The translations under genes were made by a program, and so were the position numbers. Below are positions 1-6,234 of a stretch of DNA of 10,335 bases, in pieces (position 1 is the stretch's first letter; every line of letters begins with the position of its first letter). The notes below the pieces were generated by a model. The model did not search any database and was not told where the DNA came from. It saw nothing but the letters and a program-made list of their open reading frames with translations. This DNA is from UBA9676 sp035532275 (GTDB lineage Bacteria > Actinomycetota > Actinomycetes > Streptosporangiales > Streptosporangiaceae): positions 1-10,335 of the forward strand of contig DATKRG010000125.1 in NCBI GenBank assembly GCA_035532275.1, written 5' to 3'.

Positions 1-1023
1 CTTGCCGGCCTGGGCCTCGCCACCAGGGGCGGCGTGGGCTACCTCACGAGAAGCCTCGGTCTCACCCTCGACCAGCTGGTCTCGGTCGAGCTGGTGGTCC
101 CGTCCGGCGAGGTGGTGCGGCTGTCGGGCGACAGTGCCGGAGCCGATGCGGAGCTGTGGTGGGCGGTCCGCGGCTGCGCGCCGAGCTTTGGCGTGGTGAC
201 GAGCGCCACCTTGCGAACCCATGCGACTGGACCGATGTTCGTGGACCGGACGGTGGTCGCTCCCGACGCACTCGCCGCCTATTTCGACATTGCGCCCGGT
301 CTTCCCAGGCATACGTCGATGTCCGCGGTTCTTGGGACCGTGCCTGACGCACCCGAGAAGCATGGATTGCTGGTCTACACCGTGTGTGCGAGCAGTTCCC
401 CCTCTGCCATCGACGCCGCCCGCCGGGCAGCCACCGCAGTCGCCGGCAGCTCCGCGTTGTCGCCCATGTTCCGGAGAGAGGAGGCTGGATCGTTCCTCGG
501 CGGGTTCCCCGACATGGCCCTTCCGTTTTCGGCCGGAAGGGAGCCCGAGCCTGTTACGGCCCCGGCACCTGGCGAGCGCGCTGGGTTCTTCTTCGGCAAG
601 AGCGTGTTCCTTGACGCCACGCCGGGTGCGGACCTCGCGGCTGGTCTCTATGAGCAGCTGCGGAGGGCGCCCACTCCCGCGTGCCGCATCGATCTTCAGC
701 ACACCGGGGGCGCGCTGGCCGACGTCGGCGATACCGCAACGGCGTTCTGGGGGCGCAGCGCCGAATGGAACGCTCCGGTTAACGCGATCTCGGCCGATGA
801 GGGCCAGCGGGACGAGTGCGTCGCATGGGCCCGGGATGTCGTGGCGGCCTTCCAGCCTCACACCATCGGGGTGTACGGCGTGGAGGTGCGCCCGGGATTC
901 CCGGAGACAGATCGGGAGGTCGAGGCCGCCTACGGAGGCAATCTCCCACGGCTGCGCGACCTCGCGGAGCGCACCGACCCCGCTGGCGTATTCGATCGCT
1001 ATGCACCGCTCGGATCACCATGA
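1..1023 (+). CDS. FAD-linked oxidoreductase, berberine-bridge type (5'-truncated by window edge)
   Basis: The frame is open from base 1, so the gene starts upstream; about 340 C-terminal residues are visible. The first residues contain the GGVGYLTR stretch followed by GLTLDQL, a hallmark of the FAD-binding domain of BBE-like (FAD_binding_4) oxidases. WWAVRGCAPSFGVVTS follows, matching the usual 'lfWAlRGGGgnFGVVTs' block. Near the end, AYGGNLPRLRDLAERTDPAGVFDRY matches the C-terminal BBE domain that closes this family. The region with the flavin-linking His and Cys lies outside the window, so covalent flavinylation cannot be judged. Such enzymes oxidise alcohols, sugars or alkaloid-like substrates, often in secondary metabolism. 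The gene ends about 570 bp before the isoprenoid operon, so co-transcription is not shown. GTG at 34 is an internal codon, not a convincing start. The family call is firm; the substrate is unknown. Confidence 0.9.
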   Translation, partial: LAGLGLATRGGVGYLTRSLGLTLDQLVSVELVVPSGEVVRLSGDSAGADAELWWAVRGCAPSFGVVTSATLRTHATGPMFVDRTVVAPDALAAYFDIAPGLPRHTSMSAVLGTVPDAPEKHGLLVYTVCASSSPSAIDAARRAATAVAGSSALSPMFRREEAGSFLGGFPDMALPFSAGREPEPVTAPAPGERAGFFFGKSVFLDATPGADLAAGLYEQLRRAPTPACRIDLQHTGGALADVGDTATAFWGRSAEWNAPVNAISADEGQRDECVAWARDVVAAFQPHTIGVYGVEVRPGFPETDREVEAAYGGNLPRLRDLAERTDPAGVFDRYAPLGSP

Positions 1024-1115
1024 GCAGGGGGTCGGCAAAGTCATTTCTGATGGCGGCGGGGAGATCGTGACACGCCAGTGGTGAGCGGATAGGGGTGCGG
1101 GCACGGCCCTGGGGT

Positions 1116-1145
1116 GATCATGGCGGTTCTCACGCCAGCCTGATC
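1116..1145 (+). terminator. Imperfect stem-loop downstream of the oxidoreductase
   Basis: GATCATGGCG (1116-1125) can pair with CGCCA (1133-1137) and TGATC (1141-1145), leaving a 7-nt loop and a 3-nt bulge. It lies about 95 bp after the oxidoreductase stop and could end that transcript. There is no T-run, which is common in actinomycete terminators but leaves the call weak. Confidence 0.3.
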
Positions 1146-1166
1146 GCTTCCCGAGGGTGTTGGCCA

Positions 1167-1179
1167 GGGTCACTGACCC
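1167..1179. promoter_or_regulatory. Perfect 13-bp dyad, possible operator
   Basis: GGGTCA-C-TGACCC is a perfect inverted repeat with 6-bp half-sites and a single central base. The loop is too small for an RNA hairpin, so if functional it is a protein-binding site on DNA. It sits 48 bp upstream of the small ORF starting at 1227. No cognate regulator is visible in the window. Confidence 0.25.
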
Positions 1180-1226
1180 GCGTCACCGCCGGGGTGTGCG
1201 CCAGGCCCTGAAGTCAAAGGAGAGCG

Positions 1227-1412
1227 GTGCTGGCGTGGGTGTGGCTGGCGCTGAGCGCGGCCTCGTTTGCGCTGGTCGCCCGGGCCGGGGAAGCCGACCT
1301 GCTGCGCAGGTTCGGCAGCGAGTACCAGCAGTACCAGCGGGCCGTCCCGATGTTCCTCCCCCGGCTCCGCCCACACCGGCCCCACGAGCGGACGGGGCCA
1401 CCGCGCGAATGA
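1227..1412 (+). pseudogene. C-terminal remnant resembling an isoprenylcysteine carboxyl methyltransferase-family protein
   Basis: The 61-aa product starts with a hydrophobic helix (about residues 2-17). It continues with AGEADLLRRFGSEYQQYQ and AVPMFLPRLRP. That pattern (acidic pair, LLRRFG-EY--Y, then VP-FLPRLRP) is the usual C-terminus of the ICMT/PEMT-like membrane methyltransferases, which are normally about 150-220 aa. The SAM-binding and earlier membrane segments are missing, and an in-frame TGA at 1209-1211 blocks extension upstream. GGAG at 1219-1222 lies only 4 nt before the GTG, so translation as a micro-protein is possible. I favour a 5'-deleted remnant. I saw no clear upstream remnant in the other frames of 1024-1226. 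Alternative: a genuine small membrane protein. Confidence 0.5.
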
Positions 1413-1593
1413 CACCGCGCGCCCCGCCCGGCGCCAGTGCATAAGAAATACAGATCTCTTCCCGTTCAATAGCCGCGCGCTTGCGTGCCCAAATGACGTG
1501 GGCCGTCGATATCGGATCGTAGCGGGTTAGTTACCATTCGTTTTCGCCGGGCTCACTCTTCCATGACGGGTTGTTTCCGGTTTTAATACTAAG
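1413..1593 (+). promoter_or_regulatory. AT-richer intergenic region with candidate leaderless promoter of the isoprenoid operon
   Basis: This stretch is visibly less GC-rich than the rest of the window. TTTAAT at 1582-1587 matches the TATAAT -10 consensus at 5 of 6 positions. With normal spacing it would place the transcription start on the A of the ATG at 1594, giving a leaderless mRNA. The best -35 candidate at 17-bp spacing (TTCCAT, 1559-1564) is poor. No Shine-Dalgarno sequence precedes 1594. I see no gene or RNA gene here. Confidence 0.4.
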
Positions 1594-2676
1594 ATGAGAA
1601 CAACTGGCCTGTCGGCGTCGGTTGCTCCGGTAAGTCCGGGGCGGAGTACGCCGCAGGAGGGCTCTCCTGGATGGGGAGCCCATACGAAAAAACTCGCTAA
1701 TGACCGCCGCATTGAGATTGTCTTACTGCTGTGGCGCTGCGCCAGGGCAGCCTGTACCGCGCCCATTCTGATCACGCATGCCCATTTCCGTGCCCGCCGG
1801 GTCCTCCAGGCCTGCGACGTGGCGCTCGAACCCATTCTGCGCCAGGCCGTCAACGACGAAACGGTCCTGGCGCGACTGCGTGCGTCGCTCAGGGTGTGGA
1901 GCGTGAAAGGCAGCCACATCATTGGCAGTTACGCCCGAATGGCGAACATCGAACATCCGGTGGAACTCACCGTGCTGGGCTGTGCCTTCGGCCGCCTGTA
2001 CGACGATCTCCTGGACGAGCCGGGCAGGCCCGGCGCGGCCGATCTGGCCACCTCGCTCTTCCGGGGGCAGGGGTTCGTGCCGGAAGACGACTACGAGCGG
2101 CTCTTCCAGACGCTCTACCTCGAGATCTACCGGCGCCTGTCGCGGCCACCCGCGGACCCCATTCATGGGGCGCTGGAGCGCCTGCACCAGTATCAGCTGC
2201 GGTCACGCCATCAGTATGGCGACGAGCTGCCGACCGCAGAATTGGGTGAGCTGATCCGGGAGAAAGGAGCGCACACACTGCTCGTCATGTTCTGCCTGGC
2301 CCGGGCCGGTATGTGCGGAGCGGAGCAGGAGCTCGTGACCGACCTTGGCGCCACGCTGCAACTGCTCGACGATTACCAGGATTGTGTTTCCGACCGGGCG
2401 CGAGGCATTTCCACTTTGTCCACGCGGGGCACGGTGACGCTGCTCGACATCGGCCACCAGATTCTCAGCATGGAGCCGGGGTTCTGCCGCTTCTACGGAC
2501 CGAGGCGGGCCCGCCGCTTTCTCAGCGAGCTGTTCGTCTTCCTGGGCATCGCCCTCGCGGCCCGCTACCGCCGGCCTGTCCCCTCCCCGGTCCGGGCAGG
2601 CCGGGGCCAGCCGCCGTTGCGGGTGCTCATCGCCCGTGGCCCCCATGTGGATCGCTCGCGAGCAGCCGATGCGTGA
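1594..2676 (+). CDS. Class I isoprenoid synthase-like protein A (first gene of operon)
   Basis: The product is up to 360 aa and predicted soluble and helical. It has two aspartate-rich metal-binding motifs of class I isoprenoid synthases: RLYDDLLDE (D137, D138, D141, E142) and LLDDYQDCVSD (D259, D260, D263, D267). A conserved REKG lysine (K224) lies between them. Two DDxxD-like motifs resemble trans-prenyl diphosphate synthases more than the DDxxD/NSE pair of terpene cyclases, but overall length and spacing differ from classical synthases. Reaction and chain length cannot be predicted. It is paralogous to the protein at 5266-6234: the motifs align and both end in a basic tail with PLRVL. Homology starts near residue 42 (IVLLLWRCAR). 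The first ~38 codons have low GC at third positions and may be untranslated. ATG 1594 is the only canonical in-frame start before the homology. A TTA codon occurs at 1723-1725. Confidence 0.75.
   Translation: MRTTGLSASVAPVSPGRSTPQEGSPGWGAHTKKLANDRRIEIVLLLWRCARAACTAPILITHAHFRARRVLQACDVALEPILRQAVNDETVLARLRASLRVWSVKGSHIIGSYARMANIEHPVELTVLGCAFGRLYDDLLDEPGRPGAADLATSLFRGQGFVPEDDYERLFQTLYLEIYRRLSRPPADPIHGALERLHQYQLRSRHQYGDELPTAELGELIREKGAHTLLVMFCLARAGMCGAEQELVTDLGATLQLLDDYQDCVSDRARGISTLSTRGTVTLLDIGHQILSMEPGFCRFYGPRRARRFLSELFVFLGIALAARYRRPVPSPVRAGRGQPPLRVLIARGPHVDRSRAADA
1654..1669 (+). promoter_or_regulatory. Hairpin covering a Shine-Dalgarno-like GGAGG near the start of gene A
   Basis: CAGGAG (1654-1659) and CTCCTG (1664-1669) form a perfect 6-bp stem with a 4-nt loop. 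It masks GGAGG (1656-1660), which lies 10 nt before an out-of-frame ATG at 1671. That ATG opens a 9-codon ORF (MGSPYEKTR, stop TAA 1698-1700). This could be a translational control element or a relic of the true start of gene A. See the finding on the A6 run. Confidence 0.3.
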
Positions 2677-3682
2677 CCCTGGGCGCTACAGCGCGCTGCT
2701 GGCGGACGCGTTCCTCGAACGGGGCCTGGACGACGCACTCGCCCTGCACGCGGAGCTGCGGCGGCGGGACCGCTCGTTCGGCCTGGCCAGCCGGGCGGTC
2801 GAGCTTGCGGTCCCGGTCCGCGACATCGGGGCCGAGCTGCTCCGGGTGGACCGCGATATCGGTGAGCTGGGTCTCGGCGCGGCCTTCCGGGGGGCGCTCG
2901 GCCGGTGGGGTATGGTGCCCCGGTACGAGATCCCCGGCGCCACCTGGCGGGTGCTCCGGGACGAGCCCTTCCTGGCGATCGGGAACCACGTCAACGGCCT
3001 GGAAGTGGCCATGTTCAGCGCCCTGTTCACCCGGCGCGACGTCTACCATCTCGCGGGCTCCTTCGTCGGCAGCGTGGGACCGCACATCTCGCGGCTGATC
3101 CTGCCGCTGCACAGCACCGGTGAGCAGACGCCGCCGCACGGCGCGCGGGACCGGCTCTTCCACAGCATCGGGTCGCTCGTCTGGCCAGTGCGGGCCGGGG
3201 GCGGCGCCCTCCGGGAGAACTACGCCACGCTGCAGCGGGCCGCCGACCTGATCGCCTGCGACGGCGCCGGAGTTCAGGTCTTCCCCGCCGGGACCGTGAG
3301 CCGGGGCGCGGCCTGGCTGCCTGGCGCTGGTCACCTGGTGAAGCAGATCCTGCGCAGGCAGGAGGAGTCCAGGCCGGTGTCGCTCGTCCTGTTCACCTAT
3401 GGGGTCAGCGACGTGCACCTGCTGGCCAGCGCTCTTTTCCGGCGGCGACCGCTGCTGCGGGCGGCCGCCCGGATGCGGATCGCGACGTGGCTGGGCGCCC
3501 CGTACGTCTATGCCTCGCCGCCGCTGCCGCTGGCGTCGCTCGGCATCACGGCGCGGACCCCGGCCGCCGAGGTCACCGCGTCGCTGTTCCGGAAATGGTC
3601 GGAACTCGACGCGGCGGCCAGGCACGCCATCCCCCGGTGGCCGGTGGCATGGCGCTGGTTCCGGGAGGGGGCACGAAGATGA
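2669..3682 (+). CDS. PlsC/hemolysin-type lysophospholipid acyltransferase family protein, motif variant
   Basis: Counted from ATG 2669 (337 aa), the acyltransferase core starts near residue 95 with LRDEPFLAIGNHVNGLE. Its H107/E112 pair gives HxxxxE instead of the usual HxxxxD. Motif III reads VQVFPAGTVSR (residues 202-212), with Ala replacing the Glu of FPEGT. The FPAG-VSR form is known from hemolysin-like acyltransferases, so activity is plausible. The family transfers acyl groups from acyl-CoA or acyl-ACP to lyso-lipids, amines or hydroxyls at the membrane face. In this operon it probably acylates the isoprenoid or glycosylated product (inference). ATG 2669 overlaps gene A by 8 nt; ATG 2645 and GTG 2636 are in-frame alternatives and none has a strong Shine-Dalgarno. 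The last bases overlap the next gene as ATGA. Confidence 0.72.
   Translation: MRDPGRYSALLADAFLERGLDDALALHAELRRRDRSFGLASRAVELAVPVRDIGAELLRVDRDIGELGLGAAFRGALGRWGMVPRYEIPGATWRVLRDEPFLAIGNHVNGLEVAMFSALFTRRDVYHLAGSFVGSVGPHISRLILPLHSTGEQTPPHGARDRLFHSIGSLVWPVRAGGGALRENYATLQRAADLIACDGAGVQVFPAGTVSRGAAWLPGAGHLVKQILRRQEESRPVSLVLFTYGVSDVHLLASALFRRRPLLRAAARMRIATWLGAPYVYASPPLPLASLGITARTPAAEVTASLFRKWSELDAAARHAIPRWPVAWRWFREGARR
3663..3668 (+). promoter_or_regulatory. Ribosome binding site for the unknown 291-aa gene
   Basis: GGGAGG followed by GGGG precedes ATG 3679 by about 10 nt. It fixes that ATG, rather than the upstream in-frame starts that would lie deep inside the acyltransferase gene, as the start. 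Confidence 0.6.
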
Positions 3683-4554
3683 CCTGCGACACGCTGGTGA
3701 CCACCGTGAGCATCCGGCACGACGGCGACTACGAGGTCTGTTTCCCGGTCCACCAGCCCGGCGCCTCCGGGCTGATCGGCTACCTGACCACCCCGGCCGG
3801 CGCCCACGTCCTCAAGCTCCTCAAGGTGCCGGACCTGCGGGCCTGGTCGTTCGGCGGTGCCCGGGTGACCGAGCCGGCCTATGTCAGGCTGCTGCGGAAG
3901 GCCCCGCTTCGCGGCAACGCCTACGCGCCGACGAGGCAGATGCGCGACCGGCTGATCACGAACAACGACCTGTGCTGCACCTGGCTGCGGCGGGTCGGGC
4001 GTGAGCAGGCGCGTGAATCGCTCGCGCAGGCGGTCCCGGCCGCTGACCCCGGACCCCTGCTGGACGAGCTGTTCGGGGAGCACGATGGCATCGACTTCGT
4101 GCCGAAGGTCTCGGCCGTCGTGGACGTGGACTTCCCCTCCCCCGGGCCGCGCGATGTCCCGGCCCTGCTGCAGTCGCAGGCCGGCGGCGAGGCGTTCCGG
4201 CTGCCGCTGCGGCACCGGGACAGCCAGCAGACGCAGCGGTGGGCGCAGCTGCGCTTCCTGCTGCTGCTCGCGCTGGCCCTGCGGCTGGCCTGGGAGCAGG
4301 CGCTGGGCCTGGATCTGGCACCCCGCCTGTCCGGTCCGGCGCTGCGCTTCCCGAACGTCCTTGCCAGCAGCGAGTCCGGGGAGATGGCGTACGTGGATTT
4401 CTTCGGCCTCGCCAGCGCCCGCGGGAACGCCATGGACCGGGCGGGCTACTGGCTCGGCTACGGGGGCCGATTCCCGGTGGCGACGCTCGCCCAGCGGCTG
4501 GCCCGGCAGCTGGCGGCCCCGAAGCGGTCCGGGGTGACGGGGAGGCGCGCGTGA
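3679..4554 (+). CDS. Conserved-operon protein of unknown function (291 aa)
   Basis: I do not recognise a family. The 291-aa protein begins MTCDTLVTTVSIRHDG and looks soluble, without a signal peptide. There are four cysteines: C3, C21 and an adjacent pair C99-C100 in NNDLCCTW. An acidic segment follows at about residues 127-151 (LLDELFGEHDGIDFVPKVS, then VVDVDF). A leucine-rich helix at residues 191-204 (LRFLLLLALALRLA) may be buried or membrane-peripheral. The C-terminal third contains YVDFFGLASARGNAMDRAGY, which looks like a conserved core. ATG 3679 overlaps the acyltransferase stop (ATGA), and its own stop overlaps the GTG of the glycosyltransferase (GTGA), so it is translated in step with the operon. 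A scaffold or an enzyme modifying the acceptor are both possible; neither is supported by a motif. Confidence 0.75.
   Translation: MTCDTLVTTVSIRHDGDYEVCFPVHQPGASGLIGYLTTPAGAHVLKLLKVPDLRAWSFGGARVTEPAYVRLLRKAPLRGNAYAPTRQMRDRLITNNDLCCTWLRRVGREQARESLAQAVPAADPGPLLDELFGEHDGIDFVPKVSAVVDVDFPSPGPRDVPALLQSQAGGEAFRLPLRHRDSQQTQRWAQLRFLLLLALALRLAWEQALGLDLAPRLSGPALRFPNVLASSESGEMAYVDFFGLASARGNAMDRAGYWLGYGGRFPVATLAQRLARQLAAPKRSGVTGRRA
4541..4545 (+). promoter_or_regulatory. Ribosome binding site for the glycosyltransferase
   Basis: GGAGG lies 5 nt before GTG 4551 and selects that GTG as the start despite its overlap with the upstream stop codon. Confidence 0.6.
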
Positions 4555-5276
4555 TCCCCATCTCCGTCATCGTCCCGGCCTACAACGAGGAACGCTTCCT
4601 GCCCCGGTCGCTCAGCTCGCTGCTGCATTCCGGCATCGGGCTGGCCGATGCCTTCCCGGGCAGCGAATACGAGCTGATCGTCGTCGACAACGGCAGCGCG
4701 GACGCGACCGCCGCGGTCGCCAGGGACTACGGCGCCACGGTGGTCACCGAGCGGCGGCGCAATGTGGCGTGCGCACGGAACCGGGGGGCGGCAGCCGCCC
4801 GGGGAGAGCTCCTGGCCTTCGTGGACGCCGACTACCGGGTACCGCTGAGCTTCCTGGCGGAGGCGGTCCGGCAGTTCCGGGCGGACCCCGCCCTGACCGC
4901 GGCCGGTGTCCGGGTGGTGCTGGAACCCTCGGAGATCGATCCCCTCACGCGCAGCAACGTGCGGGTCGCCTTGTTCACGCTCCGCCGGCTCGCCAACATG
5001 TCGTTCGGCGTCTTCGTCTTGCGCCGCGACTACTTCTCCCGTCTGCACGGGTTCGACGAGGGCACCTACGCGTACGAGGACATCGAGCTGCTCGACCGGA
5101 TCAAGCGGGACCAGCGGGCGGGTTCCGCCTGCTACCGGGTGCTCGGCAACGTCACCGCCTATGCCTCGGCCCGGGGCTTCTACCGGCGCGGGATGATTCC
5201 CACCTACCTGCGGATGGCCATGTCGCCGAGGGCCAGGCGCAACCCGTCGAAGTGCGGTTACTGGTATGAACGGTGA
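4551..5276 (+). CDS. Family 2 (GT-A fold) glycosyltransferase
   Basis: The 241-aa protein is a compact GT2 enzyme. ISVIVPAYNEERFLPRSL sits at the N-terminus (residues 4-21) and ELIVVDNGSADATA (41-54) binds the nucleotide. AFVDADYRV (89-97) contains the metal-binding DxD as D92-A-D94. FDEGTYAYEDIEL (168-180) supplies the ED pair (E176, D177) expected for the catalytic base region. No transmembrane helix follows, so it is probably cytosolic or membrane-associated and uses a nucleotide-sugar or polyprenyl-linked donor. The sugar and acceptor cannot be read from sequence. In the operon it likely glycosylates the prenylated product or its head group (inference). GTG 4551 has a GGAGG 5 nt upstream. 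Its stop lies 11 nt inside the next gene. Confidence 0.92.
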   Translation: MIPISVIVPAYNEERFLPRSLSSLLHSGIGLADAFPGSEYELIVVDNGSADATAAVARDYGATVVTERRRNVACARNRGAAAARGELLAFVDADYRVPLSFLAEAVRQFRADPALTAAGVRVVLEPSEIDPLTRSNVRVALFTLRRLANMSFGVFVLRRDYFSRLHGFDEGTYAYEDIELLDRIKRDQRAGSACYRVLGNVTAYASARGFYRRGMIPTYLRMAMSPRARRNPSKCGYWYER

Positions 5277-6234
5277 CCGCCCGCGTCCCCGGCCCGGATG
5301 GGTCGTGGTGGTGCGGTGCCTGTGCCGCATCCCGGCCCTGACCCGGCGGACGAACCGGCAGTGCCGGGCCCTGAGCCTCGCCTTCCAGGCCACCATCGAG
5401 CCGGTCCTGGACACCGCGATCTCCGACGCCGGGCTCCGGCGCGAGCTGGCGGATCAGCTTCTTCCCTGGGGGATCCGGGGCGGCACCCTGGTCGAGAGCT
5501 ACGCCGAACTCTCCGGCCAGGAGCCCAATCCGCGGCTGGCGGTCCTCGCCGGGGTGTTCGCGCGGATCTACGACGACCTGCTCGACGAGGCTAGCGACGG
5601 CACCGTCATCGGCCGGCTCGACGCGCTGTTCGCGGGCGCCCCGATGGCACCCGCCACCGACCTGGAGGTGATCCTTGAGGCCCTGTACCACCAGCTCACC
5701 GGGCTGGCGGACCGGCCCCGGCATGAGACCACCTACCGTGCGCTGACGGCGCTGCACCAGCTGCAGATCGCCTCCTTGCGCCAGGCGGACGGCACGATGT
5801 CCGCGGCCGAGGTCTGGGAGATCACCCTCGCCAAGGGCGGCCTGGGAATGCTGGTCCTCGGCAGCCTGACCCATCCCGGCGTGTCCGCTGACGAGCAGCT
5901 CGCCCTGCACCGGATCGGGCGGCTGCTGCAGCTGATCGACGACTACGAAGACGAGACGACGGACCGCCAGCACGGCCTGCACACGGCCGCGACCACCACC
6001 ACGCTGACCTCACGCCAGCTCAGGGCCGACCTTGGCGCTCTGGAGACGCAACTGCGCAGCCTGTATGGCGACCGGCGTGCCCTGCGGTTCCTGGACAGCC
6101 TGTACTTCTGGCTCTACGCGGTCCTGTTCACCCGGGTCATTGCCCGGGACCGGCCACCCGGGCGCAGGTCGGGCGCGGTCCCGCAGCGCCTCCCGCTCCG
6201 GGTGCTGCTCCGGCGCCGGACGGTGCTGCGGTGA
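5266..6234 (+). CDS. Class I isoprenoid synthase-like protein B
   Basis: The 322-aa protein has RIYDDLLDE (D103, D104, D107, E108) as first metal motif, LLQLIDDYEDETTD (D225, D226, D229, D233) as second, and AKGG with K190 between them. It is the closest paralog of protein A: the same motif spacing, a similar N-terminal hydrophobic-basic helix (WVVVVRCLCRI, residues 12-22), and the same PLRVL-containing basic C-terminus. Both motifs are complete, so Mg-dependent binding of an allylic diphosphate is expected from the fold family. Whether it elongates, condenses or cyclises is unknown. ATG 5266 overlaps the glycosyltransferase by 11 nt and lacks a clear Shine-Dalgarno, suggesting coupled translation. 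GTG codons at the N-terminal valines are alternative starts. Its stop overlaps the next GTG (GTGA). Confidence 0.78.
   Translation: MNGDRPRPRPGWVVVVRCLCRIPALTRRTNRQCRALSLAFQATIEPVLDTAISDAGLRRELADQLLPWGIRGGTLVESYAELSGQEPNPRLAVLAGVFARIYDDLLDEASDGTVIGRLDALFAGAPMAPATDLEVILEALYHQLTGLADRPRHETTYRALTALHQLQIASLRQADGTMSAAEVWEITLAKGGLGMLVLGSLTHPGVSADEQLALHRIGRLLQLIDDYEDETTDRQHGLHTAATTTTLTSRQLRADLGALETQLRSLYGDRRALRFLDSLYFWLYAVLFTRVIARDRPPGRRSGAVPQRLPLRVLLRRRTVLR

Noticed and set aside
221..1084. Second-frame + strand open frame overlapping the FAD oxidoreductase
   Set aside because: Ser/Arg/Pro-rich composition, and the overlapping frame carries the FAD-domain and BBE-domain signatures.
1507..1514. CGATATCG palindrome in the operon promoter region
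   Set aside because: Only 8 bp and does not extend outward; expected by chance.
1700..1771. 23-codon ORF starting at ATG 1700, overlapping the TAA of the 9-codon ORF
   Set aside because: Its frame is not the one homologous to protein B, its sequence shows no pattern, and the ATG lacks its own ribosome binding site.
2627..3625. Long minus-strand open frame opposite the acyltransferase gene
   Set aside because: It is Arg/Pro/Gly-rich with no family signal and lies opposite a gene with clear motifs, as expected from high-GC third positions.
4458..5414. Long minus-strand open frame opposite the glycosyltransferase
   Set aside because: The + strand shows a complete set of GT2 motifs; the reverse translation is low-complexity and resembles no family.
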